This document shows positions 23,458 to 37,700 of a stretch of 64,000 bases of DNA, in pieces (within the stretch, counting starts at the first letter, position 1; each line of letters starts with the position of its first letter). Position numbers and translations under genes: made by a program. The stretch lies in contig CAMQGK010000038.1 of the NCBI GenBank assembly GCA_947000775.1, forward strand, positions 3,707,501 through 3,771,500, given 5' to 3'. The notes beneath the pieces are model-generated. The model did not search any database and had not been told where the DNA came from. It saw only the letters and a list, made by a program, of their open reading frames with translations. This stretch comes from Pterois miles. Lineage: Eukaryota; Chordata; Actinopteri; Perciformes; Scorpaenidae.

Positions 23458-26400
23458 CTCCTCTTCTTCTTCTTCCTCTTCTTCTTCATCATCCTCTTCT
23501 TCCTGTTCTCCATCCTCTCGTTCTTCTTCTTCTGTGGTGTTTTAATAGCTCTGACCAGCTGGTTATAGATATTTACTTATATTCACACAACATTGTTGTT
23601 TTTCATCTTTTCTTTTCTTTTTACTGGTGTAAAACAAACAGCAGTGACTTTTGTTGTAGTCGTCCACCGATAAGAACAGCAGAGAAATACCAGAGAAGAA
23701 AACAAGGTGGCACTCAGAGCTTCACAGAGACATAGAAACCAAACAAATATAACAATCACCTAAAAAAAGGATGAAATAATAGTCAGAATAGTGGAAGTAA
23801 AAATAAAGAAATGGATGAGCAGATACTTAAAGGTGTCAGATATTATATCATGGAGGGATATCAACACACCGACTCTCTCTCACCTCTCTCTTCTTCACCG
23901 TCTCCTCCTGGCGAGGCGGCCGTCTGGCGAGGAGACGCCGCCGCCGCACGCCGTCCTCAGCTCACCAGAGGACGGATAGACACGCTGCTGATGTCCAACG
24001 TCTGAAACAGTTTAGGGATGCGTCCAGCACCGACACCACACCGGGCTGATTCCTTTATTTCTCTGACGGGACTTTTCTCTGGTTTTCTGTCGGGCTGAAA
24101 GTTGCGCTCCCGTCGTTCAGACCTGTTGGAGGCCCACAGACCTCAGATATCAGCTGCTTTCTGTTAATTTACCTCCATCAGGGGGAGATGGTAAAGACGA
24201 GAGAGACAGTGTGTTGTGCTCATTCTGACGGCGGGATTTCAGCTGTTCACCACACACACAAACACCATGGTGACAATAAACACACTGACCTAAGGTGGAG
24301 GAAACATGAAAAAATAACATGAAAACCCTCAGTTAGCTGATGCTACAAGCTAGTTGGCTACAGCTAACTAGCTAACTACAGCCAACTACCTAACTACACC
24401 TAACTAGCAAACTAACTACAAAGACAAACTGACAGACAGATAAACAGATTTATCAGTTTGGTGCTCAGATTCAAAAGAGCATGAATGAACCTGCAGCTTA
24501 GAGGATGACCTTTGACCTGCAGCTTAGAGGATGACCTTTGACCTGCTGCTTAGAGGATGACCTTTGACCTGCAGCTTAGAGGATGACCTTTGACCTGCAG
24601 CTTAGAGGATGACCTTTGACCTGCAGCTTAGAGGATGACCTTTGACCTGCTGCTTAGAGGATGACCTTTGACCTGCTGCTTAGAGGATGACCGTTGACCT
24701 GCTGCTTAGAGGATGACCTTTGACCTGCTGCTTAGAGGATGACCTTTGACCTACAGCTTAGAGGATGACCTTTGACCTGCAGCTTAGAGGATGACCTTTG
24801 ACCTGCAGCTTAGAGGATGACCTTTGACCTGCTGCTTAGAGGATGACCTTTGACCTGCAGCTTAGAGGATGACCTTTGACCTACAGTTTCTACTATAGTC
24901 AATCGTCATATTCACATTTTACCAACAACCTTCTTTTTTTAAGCACAACATTAAGTTATTTATCAAACAAAATTTGGCAACTTAGTCTGGAAATTATTCA
25001 AATAAAAATGAAATATCATAGAAACTCTGGGGGTGGGGTCTTTAGGTGTGGTGGTGGTGGTGGGAGGGGGTCCTGGTGTCACTGGTTGTAGTAGGAGGAG
25101 GTTGTTACTGGGGTGAAGATGTGTCCAGGTGTGTCTGTTAAACAGGTAGATGGGAGACACTGATGAATGCGGCCCAAACATCTGTGAAATGAATCTATTT
25201 GGTTGTTTTTTAATGCTGTTTGATCTCAGATAGTAGACGGTGCCTCTGGGATGTTGAGAGGTTATTTCTGTCTTTCCAGTTTAGTAATGTTGTTGTGTTA
25301 GCGACTGTCAAGGCCACTAGTTTGGGTTGTTCGTATTTCAGCTGAGGAGAGGCCTCCTAGCAGACTCATCACAGCCTCAGACACATGTTGACAGTTGAAG
25401 TTGAAGATAAAGATAAATTTAAGATTTTGATGAGTCAAGTTGTGTTGTTATTGATATCAGTGTTTTATTTTGGTGGGACAGTGTGAAGTGTAGTTTTGTC
25501 TGAATTATGTGTGAAATGTTTTGTGTAAAAATACATCAAGAGGCCACTATAACCAGCGTTAACTGAGCCGGACTGGTTCAGGTGTCCTTACTCTTTAAGA
25601 GTTAACTAGAGTTAACGGACTGGATCGACAGAGTTAACGTCTAACGTTAGAGTCTGAAAGCCTCGGCGCATCTCTCTGTGGTCCGTGTGCAGCTGGTTTA
25701 TCGAGGCAGCGAGTATTTGAGACACAGCTGCAGAAGTGATTCAGTCGGCTGCTGCTGGCCAGAGACTAACACGGTCACGTCTAGAAGGTCATTTCTAAGC
25801 GCTATCAGTCCCACCGGAGGAGCCGACGGGCCACGGCTCCACTGTTTTGACGTTGGACTGCTGTTACCCGTCTAAAATGTGTAGCTGTCAGTACGACATT
25901 TTGTTCCTTTAAACAGATGGAAAAATCAACCGGAAGTCAAACAGAGGAGGGACAGACGGACGCTGACAGACGGCAACTCAGTTCATCCAAAGACTGAACT
26001 GTGATCAGCCTCATGTCCGTCCTGGTACAGGGATCCTTCCTCTGCTGCTCTTCCTGAGGTTTCTAACCGCTTTTCCCTGTTTTAAGGGTTTTTTTGTTTC
26101 AGTTTTTCATCCTCATCCGATGAGGTTAGTTTTATTTTTACAGCCCAAAATCACAAATCACAGTTTGGCCTCAGGGGGCTTTCCGGTGTGTACAAGATAC
26201 GACGCCCTCTGTCCTTTACAGAATGACCCTCTCATCGGATAAGGACAAACTCCCAAACTCAAAAACCCCTTTAACACTGAAAAAAGAAAACCTGCTAGAA
26301 GAGCAACAGAGGAGGGACCCCCCTTCCCAGATGGACAGATGTGTGTACAGAGTAACAACGTAACGAAAATACAACATTGGCAATCCACATAACAAAAAAT

Positions 26401-29206
26401 AATCCATATAGTGTGAACATAACTGTGTGAGAAAATGGATCCAGAATAGTGGGACGTAGTGTAAAGGACAGACGGTGTCGTATCTACAGATTGTAAAGCC
26501 CTTGTGATATTGTTAAGTATTAACAGACTTGACAGCTGTGTCTCAGTGGGTAGAGCGGGTCGTCCTCCACTCACAGGGTTGTCGGTTCAATCCCCAGCTG
26601 GCTGCCATCAGTATGTGTATGACCAAGCTTTGGATAAAAGCTCTGTGTAAATGCAGCCATTTAATGTGTTAAAAACAACAGCAGTGAAGTTCACTTTCTG
26701 TTAGAGTTTAGGATTTGATGCAGGCAGCTTGGTGCTGTCACCATGACAACCATTGTCGATTAAACTATTAAATAGGCGTTATCAATGGCTATAAGCCCCA
26801 TAGATATGGGTCAGCTGGGCCCTACTACACCCCCTAGTAGGGAGGGGTGGGAACCTTCATTCTTCATTTTTATATCACAATGCTTTTTTTTTACTATTTT
26901 GAAATAGATGTTTTAATGCCAGAATCGATATATTTGCTTCATCTGAGTCTATGTGGAGGTAGAAGGAAGCTACCGCTTTTATTGTGGTAGTCTGAGTAAC
27001 GTGATGTCATATCCGTTCTGTATCCGTCAACCAAACCTCAGAAAGTATTAAAGGTTGGAGGCTCAGCGTGGATCCGACCTCCACCCTCCATGTTAAATCC
27101 AGCCTGGTAAACACTACACATCCAGTAAAGGAGGGAAACACTTTGGGTTTCACAGATTGCTAACTGTCACGGACAGGAAACGTGATCGTATGGTGGTAAC
27201 GTGCCGACGCTACAACTGTAGAGCGCCATATACTGACATTTATGTTAAATACATTCAAACGGCCCCGATGGAGCTGAACATGGATGGATAAAGAGAACAG
27301 AGCTGACGGAGACCTAGAGACCACCTTGGAGAAGTTAGAGGAAGTAGACATCTGGGACTACATCTGCTTTTCAAAATAAGGTATTAACAAAGGGAACTGG
27401 TCATACAAAATACCCCCCCCCCCCCCATGGTCTAGTGGTAAAAAAGAACAACAATCACAATAAATCAGAATATTGAATCACAAAACTTAAAAATCCCAAT
27501 ACATATCGAATCGGCACCCAAGTATGGTGACAGTGTAGAACCAGGAGACGGGTGACCCGTTCCAGTACTAGTATTAGTAGGTTCGGCCCCTGCTGGCCTA
27601 CACACCTGGGACAGATGTGTGTTGATAACAGCCAATCAACAGCCTGATAAGAGTTGAATTAGAACCCACTGTTGTTTTAAAGAGATCGCTTCATCTCACG
27701 TACCAACTGCTTTTATCTTTAAAGTGGTTTTGTGCGAATTTAATACGGAGACTAAACTCAGCACAAACACATGGTTGTTGTTTGTTTCTAGCCAGCTTTC
27801 AGCTAACATCTGTACAGCTGGTACATTCGCTGTTTGGGGAGAATAAACACAAACAGTCAAATACATGTGAAACATTTTAGGCAGAAATTAACTTTGTGAC
27901 TGAACACACCTTTAGAGTATTAGTGTGTGTTACAGCCCAGAAACAGCAGATGGGGAGAATAGCTGGAAATAAATCTGCTCTAAATATCTATTTTCTTTGT
28001 GTGAGATTGTTTTTGTTTTATTTTGGTCTTTTATATATAAATGTCATAAACTAGATTCACTTCGGCCTCAGTTAAACCCCCTGAGACCCACAATAGAGCC
28101 ATTTCAGTCTTCTTTAGGGGGTCCAGGGGGTCTTTAGGGGGAGATAGCAGGTCAGCAGTAGATGTCACATAGAAGTGGTGAACATCATCTGAAAGCTGAG
28201 AACCTGGAGATTAATTTGTGTGTCAAGCTGTTCTAGTCCTTAATAAGAAATGAACACAAATGAATTAATTAAAATGAATAGTGAAAATATGTAAGGGTTT
28301 AGTACATTATGACAGAAGTATACGATGTCCATCCTCATGCTCTATTATGACTCATACTGTAAGCTGTTGCAGTAATTTTGGGGTTGATATCATTTGTTCC
28401 ACATATTTGGTGCTAAACTGAATCATCTTTCACATTTCTGAAGAATTGCTATTTTCTGCGATTGGATGGCGAGCACATGTGTAAACTGCTCAGAAACCCC
28501 CTTATTGTCAGTTTAGTTAGGAAAGCCATCCATCCTCTGAAGGCTCCAGGTCTCTAATTTGTGGCTGTAAAGTTTCATGAGGCTGTGATTATCCGAGAGG
28601 TCACCACAGGTCATTTTAGACAGTGAGGTGTACCTGTTTAGGGACCCCAGTATGTAGAAATATTCATGTACACTGTTTAAAAATATGTGAAAATAACACA
28701 TTTATACTGTATGTGATTATCATAAAGTGGGCATGTCTGTAAAGGGGAGACTGGTGGGGACCCAGAGAACCCATTTACATTCACATATCTGGAGGTCAGA
28801 GGTCAAGGGACCCCTTTGAAGCTGGACAGTTTGGAGCGTTATTTAACCTCCTTCACTACCAGCTAGTCTGACCTGGTTGGTACCGATGGATCCATCAGGT
28901 TTTCTAGTTTCATGTGATATCTGTAGCTTTGAAACTGATCCTGTTTCAGCCTCTGAAAGACAGTAAAGTCAGTTAATCCTGCGGGTCTCAGAGTCTCAGG
29001 GTCTGAGGGTCTCAGGGGGTTAAAGGCTTGGCATTTGCGTTTCTTACCACGTTACGTCCGCCTGTCGATCAGCAGAATAATACGAAACATCGGTAGGCCT
29101 GTGTATTGCATCACCCATGTGCGCATGCATGCTTGTGTGCATGTACCAGATAAACGAAACGTGGACCAACTCATAGAACCAGATCTCCAGAGCACTACAA
29201 GAGGTC

Positions 29207-29277
<71 letters not shown>

Positions 29278-29371
29278 TTGGCAGTGAAGCAGCTGTGATG
29301 TCATCAGCAGCAAACTGAAACAAACGCCCGAATGACTCATTTCCTGTAGAGAGAGTGACATCACTGTGTGT

Positions 29372-29445
<74 letters not shown>

Positions 29446-31678
29446 CCTGGAAACATAAAATCTCTCATTTTCTCAATGGACTCTGGTTTTAGGCTTTAAG
29501 GAGCTTTTTCTCTGCAGTGAGAAGATTAAAATCTGTTAGAAAATCAATAAAGTATAAATGTTTTGATGTTTTTCTACATGATCATTTCTACACAGAATCC
29601 TGCTCTCTGATTGGCTGTCATAATACTGACACTCGCATACTCTGCTGCTCCCATTTAACGCACCAATGGCAGTATTCTCATAAAGACCAGTGAAAGAAAT
29701 GCTTGATGACAGATTGTGTAACAGGGGAGAGGCAGCGATCTCACTAAATGATGTATGAATTACACGGCAATTTGTAAGTCGTTTCCCATGCAAGAAGAAC
29801 GCCGTTCGTGCTTTTGGTATTTGTCAGTTCACGCCATGTAGTCTGTACTGACGTCAGTAGACATCAGTAAACACATTTGTGTGAATTTGCCATGTTTGGA
29901 GGATGGAACCTGCCCAAATTTAAAATATAAATGACTAAATGAATAAATCACTCAATAAACAAATATGCCATTAAAAGTAGCAAAAATATTAAAAATTAAT
30001 TTAGTCATTAGTTAATTGACAAGATGTCATAAATGTATGTATATTTCTGTTTTTTTAATTTACCTTCGTAGTAATATCCTTATTTATTTACTCTTACAAA
30101 TGCATGAGAGTAATGAATAAATGAATAAATAAATAAATAAATACTTAAGCCCATAAATACATTTAAAAGTAAAAATAAAGTTAATAAAAATGTCATTACA
30201 ATGTCGATGTCATTAGTTAATTGATTAAATGTGACATGAATAGATATTTGTGTTTTAATTTGCTTTTTCCTTTCTTTAACTCTGTATTCATGTATTTATT
30301 CATGAATTTATGTTGATTAATTTTTATATTTATGTATTTTTGCTTACATTTTATTTTTGTATTTATCAATTTATTTATGTTGCATCTATTTTATCAATTA
30401 ATTCATTAATTAATTTAGTTAGTTAGTTATTTCCCTTTGCATTTCACTCCTTATTTATTTCCCCAAACTTATTTATCTCTGTATTGTTTTTTATTCATAC
30501 ATTTGTAAGAATAAATAAATTACGGAACTGATACGAAGGTAAATAAATAAAAAACAAAAACAACAAAGTAAAGTAGAAATATCAATTTATGTCTCATTTT
30601 CTCAATTAATTAATGACTGTATATTTTTGATATTATTTCTGCTATTTTTAATGGCATATTTATTTATGTATCAAGTCATTTATTTATTTATTTCTGATTT
30701 TGGCAGGTTCTGTCCTCCGTAGAGTGCTCGGAGTTAGTGATGTAGATGTAGATAGATATAATAATATGGTGGGAGGGGAGGTGGACAGGTCCAACAAACA
30801 CAGGACCGCTCTTCGTGTTGACTTATGTTCAAGTTTTGTTAATGTCATTTGTGAAGCGTTTTCCGTACTTATTTTACGTTGTTTACATACTAATTTTAAG
30901 TCCAACCCTGATTAAAAAAAGCAGATATTTAAAATCAGATATATAAATATCTATTTCAGGCTTTCTGTGATGCTCTCATGTCTCCATGTTAACAGTAGAT
31001 CTGCAGTAAATATTTAGTCTGGGTTTGGTTTCTGTGTCTGATGTCACTCATGCCTTCAACATTATATCATGTGTTTTATCCTCAGGGGGGCACACAGTTA
31101 CACTGTGGACTAACAGTTTGTCTTTTTAAGGTGGACAGCATGCGGATGTCTCTGTATGAGGATTTTACGTCCACCTCTCTGAAGATTCACACAAGGAAAA
31201 CTTTAACCTCTTTATTTAGAGTGAATGCAAATAAAGTGGCTTCTGTATTTGTTTGGTCATCGTTGTTTTGCTGATCTGCAGCGTCAGCACTTTCAGTCTG
31301 ACTCACTGAGCTGATCATGGTTATTTCAGTGTGGAGCTCAGTGGGATGAGCGGGTCGCCCTTTAACTACAAGGTTGGCAGTTTGATCCCTGGCTCTACGG
31401 TCTGCATGTTGAAGTGTCCTTGAGCAAGGCACTGAACCCCAAGTAGCTCGCTGGCTCCCCTCCTAAAATACTTCAGATGGATTAAATGCAGAGGTCAAGA
31501 GGCTGAAACTGTATAAAAACACTGATGTGACGCCGCGGACGTTTTTTCTCGGCAGCAGATGATAAATTCCTGCTTGTTGTTCGGGATTCCAAAAAAAAAA
31601 TGAATCAGCACAATTGAATTTAAACACAAAGAGACAGTCTGACTGCTGCTGAACCAACATGGCCGACACAGAGACACA

Positions 31679-31718
<40 letters not shown>

Positions 31719-34700
31719 CACGATGACATCAGCACACGATGGACACTGAGTGTGTCTCTGATGACTGACATGTGTGTGTGTATACACTGAAGAATGTTAA
31801 TGAAAAACAGACAGAACAGAAAGAAAGAAACGTATGAAAGAGAAAAGAAACAAAACAAATAAGTAGAAAGAGTCAGAAAGGAGAAACATTTGTCTCAATA
31901 ATTAAATTTAACGAGAAGCTGATCTACAAAACCCTCAAAAACAAGCGATTACTCGCATGAGGACTCGCACACTTAATCACCACGTTTTCTTTTCAATATG
32001 AACCTTAAAGGGAGATTTGTCAAATATTTAATATTATCAGACTGGTGGGGACCCAGAGAACCCATTTACATTCACACGTCTGGAGGTCAGAGGTCAAGGG
32101 CCCCCTTTGATAATGGACATGAAAGTTTTTCCTCGCCAACATTTGGCATAAATTTAAATTTATTGAACCTCCTTCACTACCAGCTAGTCTGACCTGGTCG
32201 GTACCGTTGGATTCATCAGGTTCTCTAGTTTCAGATGAGACCAGGATCAATTCTACTACTATGATTTTAGATATATGTAGATTACAGTAGATAGACTAGA
32301 AATCCCTCATTGTCTATGTTTTTTGGCATGTGCAGAGTCCTCCAGTGTGTTCAGAGGGTCTGCAGATGTTTTGGGGGTCGCTGTGTGCAGCGTTCAGGTT
32401 TTCATCTGATCGTAGCTTCATATGTTTTCAATCAGGCAACACATCCGACCACAGACTTCAAAATAAAACATGTCTGACTGTGGAAGAAACACTGCAGTTT
32501 CAAAATAAAAGTCTGTCAGTAGTTGGAGACCAGCTGTGTGTTTAAAAAAAAAATGTTCCCAGGTTTTACACCACGTTTAAAGACGCTGTTTGTTTTGTAG
32601 CATCAGCTGGTTCAAAACCATCCGAGAACATCTGCACATGCTCAGTTCTGACCTCACTCAACCCAAACAGATGTTTATCATTAAAGCTGTGGAGCTGCAG
32701 CTGACCAAGAGACAAACTAAAACATACAGGACGCAGCGGAAAAATATGATCAGTTTATCGGCCCTCCCTGTGTGCTCAGACTGACAGACTACAGCAGGAA
32801 GTGTGAGAGAAGGCAAACAAAAACATCTGACTGGTTGACGTTCGCTCACTGGAGCACTGAAATAACACACCAGCTTCTGTTTAATGGATCTGACGTCTTC
32901 TCTGACTCACCGTTCTGATAATCAGTAGGTTTTCACTGATCACATGATCAACTGTGAACTTCATCTGTAGTTGCTGTTTGGCTTCTGTCACATCTCTGTT
33001 GTGTTCGTGGAGCAGTGTTAGTAGTCATGTGACCGAAACCTCTGTGTGTGTTACACAGGAACTGGTGTGCGTTCGTGGTGACCAAGACGGTGAGCTGTGT
33101 GGTCGAGGACGGAGTGGAAACCTACGTGAAGCCTGATTATCATCCCTGCAGCTGGGGGACCGGACAGTGCAGCAGGGTGGTGGTGTGAGTACACACACAT
33201 TATATACAGTATAATGTTCACACACTGTAAATTCACCTATGTATCGCGATTGCGAAGTTACCGCTTTTATTGTTACAGGAAACGTTATCGTATGGCGGTA
33301 ACGTGCGGTCCGAGCCGGCCGGCTCTCTCGTCTCTGTGGTCAAATGGGCCGACGCTACAACTGTAGAGCGCCATATACTGACATTTATGTTAAATACATT
33401 CAGACGGCCCCGACAGAGCTGAACATGGATGGATAAAGAGAACGGAGCTGACAAAGGCAACTGTATCTACAAAATACACCTATGGAAATAAGAGTCATTA
33501 GATTATATTCAGCAGAACTATAAAACATTACATGTCCCTTATAAATTAAAATGAAAATACCACTAATTTGTGAGGGAAATGTCTCTATTCTTTGATTTTT
33601 GGGTTGCTGGATCAAAACTGTAATAAATAATTCCTGACAATGATCCTGATATATTTGACTTCAGGACATCTCTGACAGTCAGCAGTTCTTCATATGACTT
33701 ATAGCGTCTGACTCAAAAACTGCTAAAATAAGAAATAAGTGAATAAGTAAATGACTCAATAACTTGATAAATATGCTTTTAAATGTAGCAAAAATAATGT
33801 AAAAAATAATTGTAGCCATTAATAATTGATAAAATGTGACATAAATTGAAATTTCTGTTTTAATTTGCTTTTTATTACCTTTGTATTAATTCACTCATTT
33901 ATTTACTCTTCTGTTTAATTTCCACTTTAATTTATTTTTTTATTTATTTTAGCATTTATTTTGTGTTAAATAATTAATTTATTTTGCCTTTATTTTTAAT
34001 TTATTTTATATTTATTTTAGACATACAGTATGTATTCATTTATGTGTTTATTCATTTATTTCTGCTTGATTTCACCCCCTATTTATTTCTCCAAAATTAT
34101 TTATGTCTGCATTCTTTTTCATTCATACATTTGTAAGAGTCAATAAATAAGGGAATTAATACAAAGAGAAATAAATAAAAAAGCAAATTTAAAAACAGAA
34201 AAATCAATTTATGTCACATTTTCTTCAATTAATTAATGACTGAATTATTTTTTTATATTATTTTTGATACTTTTAATGGTATATTTATTTGTTTATCAAG
34301 TATTTTATTTATTCATTTATTTTTTTTATTTGGCATGTTCCATCCTCCATAGTAATTTAATAATAAAAAAGCTGTTAGTCGATCTAAACATGGCAGAGGT
34401 GTAGTGCTACTTTGGTTTGACCAGTAGAGTGAAGCTATTACCTGATTAACTCGTCTGTCGCTGCGACCCTCATTAATTTATTAGAAACTGGACAGAACCA
34501 TCACTCAGTCCGGGTCCAGACCGTGGTCCACCTTATTTTCTGTTTCTGTTGAACTCTTGTTTTGTTCAGTCATCAGCTATCTGTCGTGTCTGTGCAGCTA
34601 CCGGACCTACATGAGGCCGCGATACAAAGTGGCCTATAAGATGGTGACGGACATGGAGTGGAAGTGTTGCCATGGTTACAGCGGAGAGGACTGCAATGAT

Positions 34701-37700
34701 GGTCCAGTTGGAGGATCAGGAACCCAGATATCCACCACCAGACCTCAGCCCAGACCAGGACAGGGAGGAGGAGGAGGAGGAGGTCTGGGAGGTGGCAGTT
34801 CTGGATCTGGACAGAATGGAGGACACAGCGGTGAGTGGATGCGCAGTCATATTTATTTATTTATTTATTTATATGACACTTTTGAACATTATCCTGTAGA
34901 AAGATCCACATGTCTGACTGAAAGGTGAAAAGCTGTGAGGACAAACTTCATAGTACAGAACCAGGAGCATGGACTGGATCTGTAGTCCAGCACTCTGTGC
35001 TCATGAGTCCTCCCAGTTAGACCAGCACGTTGAGGGCAAGAGAGAAGACGTTCAAATAGGCAGCAAAAAACGTAAAATAAAAACCCACAATTGGTGTTGT
35101 CAAGGTAACGTGATAGGTAATGTGATATGTCGCTGCCCCGTTCATATTTAGACCATTTCATGGTCTCGCAGCCTCTCACACTCAGCCATTTACCAGGTGA
35201 CGACAGCCAAGTCGCTGAGGGTTCAGGGCATGACGAGTCATTTTAACATTTAATAGCTCAGCTTGACTATTAACATGAGAGATATCCACAACTGCTTTGT
35301 GACTCGTCTGAATTCTTATTCCAAATGTCTATAACGTTATTCTGACTAGTCATAGTTTAATTTTAGATATCTTAAAGGACAATGTAGATATCAAGGGTTC
35401 AAGATATCTTTAAGTGGAAGTCTGACTAGTTAGAATGAAATCGTAGATATCTGCAGCTGAATTGTGGATATCCATAATGAGAAACCCCATACACATGAAT
35501 GGCTGTACAGTAGATTACGGATATTTAAAATTAGACTTTTGCCTCATCAAAATAGAATTACAGATATCTAGAATTTGAGCTCTGACTAGGCAAAAATGAC
35601 GGCCCAGATATCTCTAATGAATATCCTGTCTCACTGGTAATTGGCCACAAGTGACCCCGCCTTCGTCTCCATGTGACTCTAAAAGCTCCTGTGATTGGAT
35701 CTCTGACGTTGCTGCTTCCTGTTTCTTCCCGAGGCCCATGGAAGGAGGCTGGGACCCGGGCGGACACGGGTCTTGGCGTATGGGTTATAACACGTGCAGA
35801 GTAACTGGCGCTGCGGTCGGGCGTTGCAGTTGGCTGAGTTTCACAGAGCACAGACCAGATTTTACTGCACAGGTGTTGTACCGTATAGATATGACGCGTG
35901 ATGACCTCTTTCCACCCTCCTTGTTTCTTCCAGGTCGAGCTGACAACGAGAAGATGAGGCAGCTAGAGGAGAAGATCCAGAGTCTGACCAAAAACCTCCA
36001 GGACCTTCAGTCCACCCTGAACACCATGAACGAACACTTTCAGCAGGAGGTCAACAAACCGGGCTTCAGTGGAGGAGGAGGAGGAGGGAGCTCTTCAGGA
36101 GGAAGAAACCCTGCAGATGCAGCTCAGCCGGAGATTAAAGAGACAATTCACAGCATTCAGACCAAACTTGACCAGCTGGACAACCGCACGCAGGTCAGTC
36201 ACTGTTTCCTACTTCATCTGTCAGGACCTGAGGGATGGAGCCCCAGTACCAGTACATGATTCATACAGGAACCCAGTATGTGCTCTGAGTTTCTGCAGTA
36301 ATAGTTGAATTTTTCATCTTTAGCTTCACACTCACAGCTCTTCTTCTCAGAGTCACAACAGAATCAGTTGATCAAGATGGAGGTCCAGATGGATTTCTGG
36401 GTCATGTGACGATGTACTAACTATATTGGTGGCCATCACTGGAGTTTGCTCTTGGGCAAAAGACCTGATGAAGGCTGGACCGTATCAGTATCAGTTAACC
36501 AGGCTGGTTGGTGCAGTTTTGTCTTTATGTTGCTTTTTGACATTAAGGGTCCTATTTCATTGATCTACAGCACATGGTCTAAAGTGCATTTAAGGCGTGT
36601 TCAACTCCACTGTTGCTAGTTAAGTGTCATATAATCTGGAAGCAAAGTAAGGTGCAAGGGGCAAAGAGGAGTTTGAATCCTCCATACTGTACTCCGGCAG
36701 GGTTCATCGAGCCGTGCCCGAGTCCACTTGAAAAGGTGGTCTAGAGTACGGTTCATGTGTACTAGGATACGGTTCGCATCAGGTGTGAAAGCCAACCGTA
36801 CTGAAATATGGAAGTGGACTGCTAGTTAACGTAAGTAACCGCCGGTGTCCTCCGAAATCTGTATCTGCTCGCAGCGAGGTAAAGCACTGTGACACTGTGT
36901 GCACTGCTGTGCACGGCGAACACAAAACTCTACTGGAACTGTAGATGATGCGTCTCTCCTCCAACAGGCTCATGATAAAACGCTGGTCAGCATCAACAAC
37001 CACCTGGTGAACGGGAAGGGGAACGACCTGGATGGAGGTCTGACTGGAGGAGGACTGAATTCACTGAAGGAGGAGATCCTGAGGGAGCTGGAGAGGAGGG
37101 TGTCGCTGTCCTGCTCTTCCTGTCAGGTATTACATCGACGTCCTTTAACGAGACATTCATCCATAATAGCACAACGGTTTCTGAGCCATCCTGACTGAAG
37201 TAGGAATAAAAGAAGAAATGACGAGTGCAGCTGAAGTAAAACCCGTTTGTTGTGTTTCCAGGCCGGTGTGGAGGATCTGCGCAGACAGCAGCAGGAGGAC
37301 AGGGAGACCATCCGAGCTCTGGAGAAGCGGTTAAACGCCATGGACGTTCGGTACCGGCAGGGCCTGGACGGGCTGCGACGGGAGGTGGTGCGTCTACATG
37401 GATGCTGTGACACCGTCAGTGACCTCCAAAACCGCATCACTGACGCCGAGCGTAAGATCAGCTCTGCCTCTGAGAACTTTGATGTTCTGCAGAACCGCCT
37501 GGACAAGGAGCTCAGCGGAGGAGGCGGGAACAATGACAACGGTGGATTCAGAGGAGGGGGGTTTGGTGGCGGCGGTGTGGATGGGGGTGTCGAGGTGACA
37601 GAGGATAGACTGGACTATCGGTTGAAGGATCTGGAGCGGCGGATTAACAACACAGTGCAGCGGACTGAGCAGAGTTGCTCCTACCTGGAGAATGACCTGA

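Noticed and set aside
22930..23735. Long open frames (up to 256 codons, Leu/Phe-rich, and a 166-codon Lys/Arg-rich reverse frame) in the polypyrimidine tract
   Set aside because: CTT/CCT triplets cannot form stop codons; composition explains the frames, and they lie inside emilin1 intron 1.
26530..26665. A possible tRNA gene
   Set aside because: A and B boxes are present but there is no cloverleaf pairing, and a SINE body and tail follow. The same applies to 31335-31495 and 19885-20020.
29035..29364. Open frames with His/Thr and Cys/Val runs
   Set aside because: Translations of the (AC)n/(TG)n microsatellites.
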